From NCBI RefSeq assembly GCF_029689945.1, contig NZ_CP121451.1, positions 3,968,001-4,032,000 on the forward strand: a stretch of 64,000 nucleotides of DNA. Reading direction: 5' to 3'. The stretch's first letter is position 1; each line of letters begins with the position of its first letter. Of the stretch, positions 39,270 to 48,801 are shown piece by piece. Below the pieces are notes generated by a model. The model was not told where the DNA came from. It made no database searches and was given only the letters and a program-made list of their open reading frames with translations. Made by a program: the position numbers and the translations under genes. Source of the stretch: Paenibacillus amylolyticus (GTDB taxonomy: Bacteria > Bacillota > Bacilli > Paenibacillales > Paenibacillaceae).

Positions 39270-41718
39270 ATGCTGCTGAATCGAAAACAGAGTGGGAAAC
39301 GCTGGCACTTGCGGCCAGATGGGGCACCCAAGGTAACAGGGCAGCTTCAATATCTGACGGATATGACGCTACCTGACATGATTCATGGAAGAGTATTGCG
39401 AAGTGAATATCCTCATGCTCGCATATTATCCATAGATACTTCGGAAGCCGAGACGTTGGAAGGTGTCTATGCGGTTCTCACCTCCAAAGATGTACCCGGT
39501 CTGAATCGTTTTGGCATAGCGACCCCGGATCAGCCGGTGTTCTGCGAGGATATTGTTCGTTATGTCGGGGATGCCATTGCAGCAGTTGCTGCGGATTCCC
39601 CGGAACGGGCAGCTCTTGCGCTGGATGCGATTCGTGTAGAGTATGAGGAACTCACGCCGCTGAATAGTACCGACGCTGCATTGGCTCCCGGCGCACCAGA
39701 GCTGCATGAGCATGGTCCGGGTAATGTGCTGCATCGGACGGAGATCAAACGTGGAGATGCTGAGCAAGCTTTTGCCACGTGTGATCATATCGTGACAGAG
39801 ACGTATTATACGCCTCGCCAGATGCATGCGTACATGGAGACAGAAGGTGGCCTGTTTGTCCCGGATGAAGAGGGAAGGCTGAATGTATACGCGGCAACGC
39901 AACATGGTTATAAAGACCGGATGCAGCTTGCGCGCATTATCGGCTGTCCCGAAGAAGATATCCGGGTGGTGTCTTCACCGATTGGGGGTTCATTTGGCGG
40001 AAAAGATGAACTCAACGTACAGCCTTATGGTGCATTGCTGGCCTTGAGATGCGGGCGTCCTGTGAAAATGCATAATTCACGTAAAGAATCCGTGCGTGCA
40101 GGGTTGAAACGGCATCCAATGAAGATTGAAATGCAAACGGGTATGACTCAAGAAGGTATCATACAAGCGCATCGTGTCCGCATTACAGCAGATACCGGTG
40201 CGTATGCCACACTGGGTGCACCGGTGCTGAACTTCTGTACCGAGCATTGCCTTGGACCCTACGCCATTCCGAATGTGGATGTGGAAGGTGTATCTGTATA
40301 TACGAATAATGGGTTATCAGGTGAGTTTCGCGGATTTGGCGGGAACCAGGCGATATTTGCCATGGAAGGTCAGATGGATCGGCTTGCAGAGATCATGAAC
40401 ATGGACCCTTGGGAGTTCCGCAGACGTAATATGAGGGAAAAGAATGATCCGGACCGCTCAATCAACGTATTCTGGTTACGGATGGACTGTCCCAAGTATG
40501 GGAGGCATTGGATCGCTCCGAACTGTGGCAAAAACATCAGCATCCCCCGGCAGATCCTTCTCTGCCGCCCTGGATCAAACGCGGTGTTGGAGCAGCGATT
40601 GCCATGCATGGTGCAGGGCTCGGTTATGGCATTCCAGACCCTGCGGGCGGCCGATTGTCCCTGAATAACGAAGGCAAGATTGAGGTGGCATTCAGCTACG
40701 AGGAATTCGGTCAGGGACTCGTTGCAACGCTGGAAATTATGTTATGTGATCTATTCCAGTGCAATACATCGGATCTCAGTATCATTATTGGAGATACGGA
40801 TCGTGTGCCACACAGTGGCTCAAGTACGGCTTCACGTTCAACGACAATGGCCTGGATGGCCCTTCAACGGTTGCAGACTCCATTTCGTTCCCGTGTTCTC
40901 GCTGTTGCATCTGAGATGTCGGGCATTCCGGCGGATGAACTGGCAACAGGACCTGGGGGATATGGCGCAAAGGCCAGCTTCCTGCCGAAACTTCAGATAT
41001 AGAAACAGAAGTAGAAACAGATGTGCAAAGAATAGGAAAGAGCGACAAGAAGGAAATTCCAGCGCTGAATGTAGTAGATCAAGATGCTGAACATGAAGGT
41101 GCATCTGATCCGATTGTAAAAGCAGGATTGCGTTCAGGCTTCGTGATCTCGTATGCTGAACTCGCGACGCAGGGCGAAGCCGATGAATGGATTTTCGATA
41201 CGAAGTTCGATTACCCAACGACGCCGGACAATGTGGTAGGCGGGCATTATTTATATACGTATGCTGCGGTTGCGGCAGAGGTGGAAGTCAATACGTTGAC
41301 CGGAGAAACCAAGCTGCTGGATACACGCCATGTCGTAGCGGCAGGTCCGGTTATCAACCCCATGGGCTATATCGGACAGATTGAAGGCGGCAGTGTCATG
41401 GCCCTTGGATTCACGCTGACAGAGGATGCGGTCATGCAGGATAGCCGCTATGTAACCACGAACCTCGACACGTATCTGATCCCAACCATTAAGGATATTC
41501 ATACCCAACTGGAGGTTGAAGCCATTGAAGACTTGCCTGAGGGTGATTCATTCGGCCCGAGGGGCATTGGTGAGATTGGTTCCGTAGCGCTTGCACCAGC
41601 TATTACAGCCGCCATTCACCAGGCGACAGGCGTATGGGTTAATCGTCTTCCTGTACCGAGAGAACAACTGGTCAGACCTTTAAATGTACCTTTGCAGGAA
41701 GGAGTGAGTCCATCATGA
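39270..41718 (+). CDS. pucD: Xanthine dehydrogenase molybdenum subunit (two frameshifts)
   Basis: The large Mo-binding subunit, oxidising hypoxanthine and xanthine to urate. GAPKVTGQLQYLTDMTLPDM opens it; GGSFGGKDELNVQPYGALLA (about residue 235) and EFRGFGGNQ are molybdopterin motifs; GPRGIGEIGSVALAPAI near the end carries the catalytic-type Glu. Two indels: a C missing near 40456 (restores NDPDPLNQRILVTDGLSQVW) and a G missing near 40955 (restores GPGGIWRKGQLP). Corrected about 816 aa, longer than B. subtilis PucD; a hydrophilic acidic stretch near residues 570-615 accounts for much of the excess. Its stop overlaps pucE. Confidence 0.87.
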
Positions 41719-42233
41719 GTAAGCCACTTGAGAGTCACTGGACAGCCGTTGTAAATGGCGAAGAGAAACATCTGGAGATCGCGCAAACGACCCGACTTGT
41801 CGATGTGCTTCGGACTCATTTGCAACTGACAGGTACCAAAGTATCCTGCGAAGTTGGTCGCTGCGGCGCATGTATGGTTCTGATGGATGGAGAGCCTGTG
41901 AATTCCTGTCTTATCATGGCTTATCAATGTAATGGCAGTGACATTACAACGATTGAAGGTCTGCACCGGGATGAGAAAGGGACTCTGCATCCGATTCAAC
42001 AGGCTTTTGTGGAGGAAGGTGGCTTTCAGTGCGGCTACTGTACTCCTGGTATGGTGATCTCAACCAAAGCATTGCTGGATGCACATCCTGAGCCTACACA
42101 GGAACAGATTGAAACGGGATTATGCGGGAATCTGTGTCGTTGTACCGGCTATGGTGGCATTATTCGAGCGGTACGCAAGGCAGGAGAAAGCTGTGCGATA
42201 AAGGAAACGTCTGCCGAGGAGACTGTTGGTTGA
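41715..42233 (+). CDS. pucE: Xanthine dehydrogenase 2Fe-2S subunit
   Basis: A 172-aa subunit with two 2Fe-2S centres. The plant-ferredoxin-type centre has CEVGRCGAC and a later C (NSCLIMAY). The second has FQCGYCTPGMV and GNLCRCTGYGGI. It relays electrons from the Mo site in PucD to FAD in PucC. It overlaps pucD by 4 bp (ATGA), matching equimolar production. The downstream hairpin ends the operon. Intact. Confidence 0.95.
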   Translation: MSKPLESHWTAVVNGEEKHLEIAQTTRLVDVLRTHLQLTGTKVSCEVGRCGACMVLMDGEPVNSCLIMAYQCNGSDITTIEGLHRDEKGTLHPIQQAFVEEGGFQCGYCTPGMVISTKALLDAHPEPTQEQIETGLCGNLCRCTGYGGIIRAVRKAGESCAIKETSAEETVG

Positions 42234-42287
42234 GACGGGACGCAGAACGTAGACTTAAGCAAGGTAAATTGTAAAAACGTTCTTTGA

Positions 42288-42319
42288 AAAAGCATTCGAT
42301 CCAGGAATGCTTTTTTTTA
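42288..42319 (+). terminator. Rho-independent terminator of pucCDE
   Basis: AAGCATTC (42290-42297), loop GATCCAG, GAATGCTT (42305-42312), then TTTTTT. Confidence 0.85.
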
Positions 42320-42505
42320 TGTTTTCTATCATATAACGAGAGGTGGGTGTAGGCCTGATTTTGGCAAAATAATGAAGCGTTTTCGGGAAATTATCAGGAT
42401 GCAGATCGGTTTAGAAATTAATGTTTAAAGTGTTAGTATAAAAGAAGTCTGCATAATAAAAAACACCATATATTTACAAAAATTGATGCACATGCTATGT
42501 TTACA

Positions 42506-42520
42506 ATGAAAGCGTCATCA
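42506..42520 (+). promoter_or_regulatory. Candidate cre (CcpA) site
   Basis: ATGAAAGCGTCATCA matches the CcpA cre consensus WTGNAANCGNWNNCW at all but one position, 59 bp before the mannanase start. Catabolite repression of a secreted polysaccharidase is expected. Confidence 0.5.
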
Positions 42521-42578
42521 TGAATGGGTTCATTGACATTTCACTATCATATTTCACTTGGGAAGGAAGATGGAATTG

Positions 42579-45157
42579 ATGAAAAATTGGCTCAAAAAGG
42601 CAACCGCAATGATGCTGGCATTGGCCCTACTGCTTGGATTAATGACAGCGCCCGTTCATGCAGACACCCCACTGTTCACCATTGAAAGCGAAGATGCGCA
42701 GCTCACTCCGGATCTTCAAGTGGTCACTTCGATCTATGGACAACCCAAGCCCGGATTCTCAGGGGCCGGATTTGTCTGGATGCAGAACTCTGGCACATTA
42801 ACGTTCACCGTTACTGTCCCGGAAACCGGCATGTACGCAATCTCCACACGATATATGCAGGAGCTCAGTGCAGATGGAAGGTCTCAAAATCTAATCGTGA
42901 ATGGGGTTACAAAAGGTGCGTACATGCTGCCTTACACGACTACATGGTCAGACTTCGATTTTGGCTTTCACAAGCTGAATCAGGGTAGCAATATCATTGA
43001 GCTTAAGGCTGGTTGGGGCTTCGCGTATTTTGATACGTTTACCGTCGATTATGCAGATCTGGACCCCTGAATGTACAGCCTATTCTAAGTGATCCTGAGG
43101 CCACACCGGAAACGCAAATTCTGATGAACTATTTAACGGAGGTATATGGTAACCATATTATTTCTGGACAGCAAGAAATCTACGGGGGAGGGAATGACGG
43201 AGATTCAGAGCTTGAATTCGAATGGATTCATGATCTGACCGGAAAGTATCCGGCTATTCGCGGCTTTGATTTCATGAATTACAATCCGCTGTATGGTTGG
43301 GAGGACGGTACAACCGATCGCATGATTGATTGGGTGAATAACCGTGAAGGTATTGCAACAGCTTCCTGGCATATCAATGTACCCCGCAATTTCAATACGT
43401 ATGAGCTAGGGGACTTTGTTGATTGGAAAGAAGCTACCTACAAGCCAACCGAGACGAATTTTAATACAGCGAATGCGGTCATTCCCGGTACCAAAGAGTA
43501 TCAATACGTGATGATGACCATTGAGGATCTGGCTGAACAACTGCTGATCTTGCAGGACAACAACGTGCCTGTTCTGTTCCGTCCGTATCATGAAGCAGAG
43601 GGCAACGGTGGACTGAACGGGGAAGGAGCCTGGTTCTGGTGGGCTTCAGCAGGCGCAGAAGTGTACAAAGAGTTGTGGGATATGCTCTATACCGAACTTA
43701 CGGAGACATATGGCTTGCACAATCTGATCTGGACCTACAACAGCTATGTGTATAGTACTTCCCCGGCCTGGTATCCGGGCGATGAGCAGGTGGATCTTGT
43801 CGGATACGATAAATACAATACGATCTACAACCGTTATGACGGCTTGTCTGGCGTACCCAATGAGGATGCGATCACCTCGATTTTCTATAAGCTTGTTGAG
43901 TTGACAGGTGGTACGAAAATGGTAGCGATGACGGAGAACGATACGATTCCAAGCGTGAAAAATCTGACAGAGGAGAAATCAGGTTGGTTGTACTTTTGCC
44001 CCTGGTATGGCGAGCATCTGATGAGTTCTGCATTTAATTACCCGGCAACATTGAAAACGCTTTATCAAAGTGATTATGTCATTACGTTGGATGAGCTGCC
44101 GAATTTAAAGGTTAACAATCCCAATCCCAGCGCATCCATTACCCCTGCAAACGTTGAATTTGACAAATACACACCCAATCAAAGTGACAAGGCGGTAACA
44201 GTGAATGCCAATGGTCATACGCTAACCGCTCTTCGGGCAGGCAACCTTGTGTTAAATCCAAACATTGATTACACCTTGAGCGGAAGCACACTGCTGCTGA
44301 AAAAAGCTTATCTGGCGACCCTGCCCGTTGGCGAGCATTCGATTGTTCTGGATTTTAATCAAGGGCAGGACCCTGTGTTAAAAGTCAAAATTGTGGATTC
44401 AACACCGAGTACGAATGCTGCGATCTCTCCTGTGAATGCAACATTCGATAAAGCGACGAATTCCGCGCAAGATATTAATGTATCTATGACCTTAAATGGC
44501 CGTCAGCTCACAAGCATCACGAAGGGGGATGTCACACTTGTAGTGGGTCAGAATTATACAGCATCCAGCTCTGCTGTTGTTCTGAACAAAACCTATCTTG
44601 CTACGCTGCCCTTGGGTCAGAATGTATTGACCTTTCACTTCAATGGCGGTAATAACGCTGTATTAACAGTGAATGTAGTAGACAGCACCGTTACTGTGCC
44701 TGCCGGAGATTTGACAATTCAAGCATTTAACGGCAATACAAGTGCATCCACCAACGGAATTTCACCCAAATTCAAATTGGTCAACTCTGGTCAATCGGCC
44801 ATCCCGTTGAGCGATGTAAAGCTCCGGTATTACTATACGATTGACGGGGAAGAAACTCAGACGTTCTGGTCGGATTGGGCCAGTATGGGCAGTGCGAATG
44901 TAACCAGCCAATTCGTTAAACTGGAGACTCCAGTTGCAGGGGCAGATCATTATCTTGAAGTGGGTTTTACAAGTGCGGCGGGATCACTTAATGCGGGCCA
45001 GAGCGCAGAAGTCCAAGCACGCTTTTCCAAAAACAATTGGTCGAATTACACTCAGACTAATGATTACTCGTTCAAGGCCTCCGGTAGTCAGTTCGCAAAC
45101 CATGATAAGGTTACCGGGTATGTGAACGGTCAGCTTGTGTGGGGAATTGAGCCGTAA
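42579..45157 (+). CDS. Secreted GH26 beta-mannanase with CBM35-like, two X2 and CBM3 modules (one frameshift)
   Basis: A signal peptide (core ATAMMLALALLLGLM, cleavage near VHA-DTP) is followed by a CBM35-like module (residues 30-160). The GH26 catalytic domain comes next: RPYHEAEGNGG holds the acid/base Glu and AMTENDTIP the nucleophile Glu. Two Ig-like X2 modules (each ending in an LPxGxxxxxxxF pattern) and a C-terminal cellulose-binding CBM3 (PKFKLVNSGQ, DYSFKASG) complete it. A C is missing near 43065 (restores DLDPLNVQPILSD), giving about 859 aa. ATG 42579 fits the GGAAGGAAG site. It would degrade mannan while bound to plant cell wall cellulose. Confidence 0.92.
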
Positions 45158-45168
45158 GGCAGTTAATG

Positions 45169-45205
45169 GGCTGGATCAGGGGGATACCTCTGATCCAGCC
45201 TTTTA
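45169..45205 (+). terminator. Rho-independent terminator of the mannanase gene
   Basis: GGCTGGATCAG (45169-45179) pairs perfectly with CTGATCCAGCC (45190-45200) around a 10-nt loop, then TTTT. Confidence 0.85.
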
Positions 45206-45227
45206 TGGTGTTGACGGTGTACATCCG

Positions 45228-45881
45228 TTAGACGGAATGTTCTTTTTCAGGCTCAGTACGTGATGATATATCCATGTCTGTTAACAGGCGATCTATTATC
45301 TTTTTCGTATGGGCCATGATGAACTGAAGAAGCAGACCTGCAAAACAGACGGTTAACAACGTTCCAAGCCCGATGGGACCACTGAGGAGGAATGCCAGAA
45401 TCAGAAATACAAAGTAAATGAATGTTCTCGATACAAATAAGGGAGTTCTAGTGATCTCATGCAGAATTAACGCTAAGCGGTCAATGGGAATGGGTGCGAA
45501 ATTAGTCTGTAAATAGATGGCCGTGCCGATACTTATGATCACTAAGCCAATGCCAAAAGTCATTAGTTTACTGTACCAAACTTCGGGCGTGATTAAAGAT
45601 TCAGCTACATAAAGCCATAGATCAATTCCCACACCAGTAATGAATGCGGTGAAGAGCCCCAGAAACTCGGGTTTTTGCAGCTTCAAAAGCGAATTGCATC
45701 CGATTAATAAGAGTGCAATGATGACCTCCCAGCTTCCTACACTTAACCCTACATGTTGGGAAAGCCCCACCAGAAGTGCATCAAACGGTGAGGTGCCCAG
45801 ATCCGATTGGATGGTAAGGGAAATGCCAAGCGTTAAGATGAGAATTCCTGCGACAAATAACACATATTTCAATTCATTCAA
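45228..45881 (-). CDS. YczE/YitT-family membrane protein
   Basis: A 217-aa polytopic membrane protein with about five hydrophobic helices (residues 5-25, 44-64, 72-92, 104-126, 148-190) and the family-type SDLGTSPFDALLVGLSQ near residue 27, which recurs in a second, looser form at NFAPIPIDRLALIL. This two-repeat layout is typical of YczE/YyaS/YitT proteins, whose function is not settled. It is transcribed divergently from the GNAT gene, with palindromic sites in the shared 120-bp region. AGAGGTTGA precedes ATG 45881. Confidence 0.8.
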   Translation of the reverse strand: MNELKYVLFVAGILILTLGISLTIQSDLGTSPFDALLVGLSQHVGLSVGSWEVIIALLLIGCNSLLKLQKPEFLGLFTAFITGVGIDLWLYVAESLITPEVWYSKLMTFGIGLVIISIGTAIYLQTNFAPIPIDRLALILHEITRTPLFVSRTFIYFVFLILAFLLSGPIGLGTLLTVCFAGLLLQFIMAHTKKIIDRLLTDMDISSRTEPEKEHSV

Positions 45882-45899
45882 CCTCTTCTTTTATATTAT

Positions 45900-45959
45900 G
45901 TTGCAAATACAACAAAAATAAGATAAATTCAATGTAATCCTTTTTTATTGCAATTGCAA
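45900..45959. promoter_or_regulatory. Pair of palindromic operator-like sites between divergent genes
   Basis: TTGCAATTGCAA (45948-45959) is a perfect 12-bp palindrome, and GTTGCAAATACAAC (45900-45913) a similar inverted repeat. They share the half-site TTGCAA and lie 35 bp apart in the promoter region between the YczE-like gene and the GNAT gene, suggesting one repressor controls both. The regulator is not in the window. Confidence 0.5.
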
Positions 45960-46001
45960 CAAATGATTCATGATAAACTTGTTAAAGGAATGTGAATATA
46001 G

Positions 46002-46520
<519 letters not shown>

Positions 46521-47212
46521 TTGGTTCATTGAGGGGAAAGCTTGGGAGAAAAAATGCTAATTAAGCAGAATTCTTTCGGGCTTTTTTATGTTTTTCCAGA
46601 ACTGTTGAATACTGAAATGAAGAAATAGATGAGAAATAATACATAATAAATATTATGTAAACTTATTATTTTCGATGACCTTCATAAGCTATATCTATGG
46701 CTTTAGTAAAAGTTAAAGTCCTGATTAATACATATCTGGCAGTAGAATTTAGCTCAATATCCGTGAAGGGAGACGATTGACCTCAAGGACAATTATGACA
46801 GTTTATTAGTTTACTTTTACATTAGGACAGCCAGTCGAAAATCGTTTTCGTTTGTGGTCTGTTAGTTAGCATTAAGTTCTCGATAATGACAGTATGAGTA
46901 GTATATATATCTTGTTAAAAGAACTTTAAGTACATAAAACGGACTTGGCAAATTATTATGTTGAACTTTTAAGTTTTTGAAGCTGAAAATGGAAAATAAA
47001 ATTAATATTTCAAGTGAGAAATCATATGGATCGGACTCCTGAAGCATGCCAAAAAGAAGGGAAATGAATCAACATATTAATTGGATAAATAAGGTATAAA
47101 ACGTTCAAAAGGCGCTGCTACGCCTTTTATAGATCGATTTCATATGGATTTGCGATGGATTTAGTACCGCTTTCACGATATGCTTTTGGAAATTCGAAAG
47201 GAAGTGGGAAAA
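46521..47212. other. AT-rich intergenic region
   Basis: About 690 bp with no credible gene: several short frames exist but none has a ribosome site or protein-like composition. It contains CGAAAATCGTTTTCG (a small palindrome near 46835) and a hairpin near 47107-47130. It may be decayed accessory DNA. Confidence 0.45.
47107..47130 (+). terminator. Hairpin before glpX
   Basis: AAAAGGCG (47107-47114), loop CTGCTA, CGCCTTTT, then AT. It resembles a terminator, although no gene ends directly upstream; it may attenuate glpX. Confidence 0.5.
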
Positions 47213-48295
47213 ATGGAACGCGAACTGGCGTTGGAAATTGTCAGAGTAACAGAATTGGCTGCGTTAGCTTCAGCACCCTGGATGGGACGAGGCGACAAGA
47301 ACAGTGCAGATGAAGCGGCTACTTTGGCCATGCGCGCCATGTTCGATTCCGTGTCCATTCGCGGCACGGTGGTAATAGGTGAAGGAGAAATGGATGAGGC
47401 CCCCATGTTGTACATCGGCGAGGAAGTGGGCAACGCTGAGGGGCCAGAGGTGGACGTGGCTGTAGACCCGCTCGAAGGTACAGAGATCGTGGCCAAAGGA
47501 CTAAACAACGCTCTATCGGTTATTGCAGTGGCGGGGAAAGGTAACCTGCTCCACGCACCGGACATGTATATGGAGAAACTGGCGGTAGGCCCTGCGCTTA
47601 TAGGCAAAGTCAGCATTGAAGATCCGGTTGAAGTCACACTGGAGAAAGCCGCTGCAGCATTGAATAAAAACATCTCGGATCTGACGGTGATGATTCTGGA
47701 TCGTGTGCGCCATGAGAGCATAATCAAGACACTGCGCAAAGTCGGCGTGCGGATCAAGTTCCTCAGTGACGGTGATGTGGCGGGTGCAATGGCACCGGCC
47801 TTCCCGGAGGCAGGCATTGATCTGTATGTCGGATCTGGAGGAGCACCGGAAGGTGTGCTGGCTGCCGCAGCGCTATCTTGCCTTGGAGGCGAAATTCAGG
47901 GGCGCCTGATGCCTGCCAATGCGGACGAGTTCCAGCGCTGCCTGCAGATGGGGATAGATAATCCATATAAAGTGTTAACGATGCAGGATATGATCGGCAC
48001 GGAGGACGTCATTTTTGCAGCAACAGGTGTGACGCCAGGTGAGATTCTGGGAGGGGTACGGTATCTTGCGGATGATCGCGCCGAGACGGATTCGATTGTC
48101 ATGCGTGCCAAAACCAAAACCATTCGATTCATTCGCTCCCAACACTTCCTGCCTAACAAGGAAGTACTGCACAAAGTAAGACAGCTGCAATCCACGCCAG
48201 AACCATCGGACCGCATTCCGAATCATGTGAAAACGATGGAACAGGCTGAGTTTAGTCAGTCCTCCGTTGATCATGGCGTTACCACCACGTTGTGA
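47213..48295 (+). CDS. glpX: Fructose-1,6-bisphosphatase class II
   Basis: About 360 aa, GlpX family. The metal/phosphate motif DPLEGTEIVAKG is near residue 86; GEGEMDEAPML and FLSDGDVAGAMAP are typical of the family. It removes the 1-phosphate of fructose-1,6-bisphosphate in gluconeogenesis. The last about 35 residues (after RQLQSTPEPSD) extend beyond the usual length of about 320 and look unstructured. ATG 47213 follows AAAGGAAGTGGG; the upstream in-frame ATG at 47180 lacks a site. A strong hairpin ends the gene. Confidence 0.92.
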   Translation: MERELALEIVRVTELAALASAPWMGRGDKNSADEAATLAMRAMFDSVSIRGTVVIGEGEMDEAPMLYIGEEVGNAEGPEVDVAVDPLEGTEIVAKGLNNALSVIAVAGKGNLLHAPDMYMEKLAVGPALIGKVSIEDPVEVTLEKAAAALNKNISDLTVMILDRVRHESIIKTLRKVGVRIKFLSDGDVAGAMAPAFPEAGIDLYVGSGGAPEGVLAAAALSCLGGEIQGRLMPANADEFQRCLQMGIDNPYKVLTMQDMIGTEDVIFAATGVTPGEILGGVRYLADDRAETDSIVMRAKTKTIRFIRSQHFLPNKEVLHKVRQLQSTPEPSDRIPNHVKTMEQAEFSQSSVDHGVTTTL

Positions 48296-48418
48296 ACGGG
48301 ACTGTCCATGAATTGAACAAACGGCAACAAACGTAATCGTTGTATTGTGTTTGATAAGTAATTTGAACCCTAAGGTTACGGGGCATGGGGTCAATAAAAG
48401 TACCAACTCTGGCAAGAT

Positions 48419-48460
48419 AATAATGAGGGCTTGGATTAACCCAAACCCTCATTATTTTTT
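48419..48460 (+). terminator. Strong terminator of glpX
   Basis: TAATGAGGGCTTGG pairs with CCAAACCCTCATTA around ATTAAC, one bulge, then TTTTTT. Confidence 0.88.
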
Positions 48461-48472
48461 ATGTTAAAAGCA

Positions 48473-48501
48473 TTGACAACGGTTACATGGCATGAGAAAA
48501 T
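48473..48501 (+). promoter_or_regulatory. Promoter of the lacI-gfo-thuA-gfo unit, overlapped by a cre-like site
   Basis: TTGACA (48473-48478), a 17-bp spacer and GAAAAT (48496-48501). TTGACAACGGTTACA (48473-48487) also matches the CcpA cre consensus at all but one position, so it covers the -35 box. The -10 is weak (4 of 6), consistent with regulated use. Confidence 0.5.
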
Positions 48502-48515
48502 GTACGCGCGTACAT
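48500..48515. promoter_or_regulatory. Candidate LacI-type operator
   Basis: ATGTACGCGCGTACAT is a perfect 16-bp palindrome with a central CG, the pattern of LacI-family operators, placed just downstream of the -10 element. The LacI gene 286 bp downstream is the obvious candidate binder. Confidence 0.6.
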
Positions 48516-48553
48516 AAATATCGATTTTTAATTACTATATTATTGCTGATGAG

Positions 48554-48787
48554 TTATATAAGTTGAATTAATCATTTGCACGCTAACGGAGAGGACAGAA
48601 AAAACCTGAAAAAGCGAAGCGGTCGCCTAAAAGCTTTCTGAAAGAAAGCTGCATCGGAAGCATACGCTATCACCGGATTTTCCCTTTAGGAAAAGGGAAT
48701 CAAATAAAATCTGGGGATAACAGCGATTGGAAGGCTATTCTGTCATCGTAGTGTCAGTGTAAATAAGCTTTAGTTCAACTTATATAA
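48554..48787 (+). repeat. Dispersed intergenic repeat, copy B (longest copy)
   Basis: The 234-bp reference copy. Terminal inverted repeats TTATATAAGTTGAATTA (48554-48570) and TAGTTCAACTTATATAA (48771-48787) differ at one position. Inside are a GCGAAGCGGTCGCC hairpin, an AAGCTTTCTG/AAGAAAGCT hairpin and a long imperfect stem (CTATCACCGGATTTT pairing with AAAATCTGGGGATAA). No open frame. It lies between the promoter/operator and the lacI start. Confidence 0.85.
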
Positions 48788-48801
48788 AGGGGGTGAAATT
48801 C

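Larger units (their letters stand above)
42234..42578. other. Intergenic region before the mannanase
   Basis: Contains the puc terminator and one cre-like site. AT-rich TTTAAAGTGTTAGTATAAAAG elements near 42425 could form a promoter, but no clear -35/-10 pair is convincing. Confidence 0.5.

Noticed and set aside
46862..47047. 61-codon reading frame on the minus strand
   Set aside because: No ribosome site, AT-biased composition, and no support from neighbouring features; likely chance in an AT-rich region.
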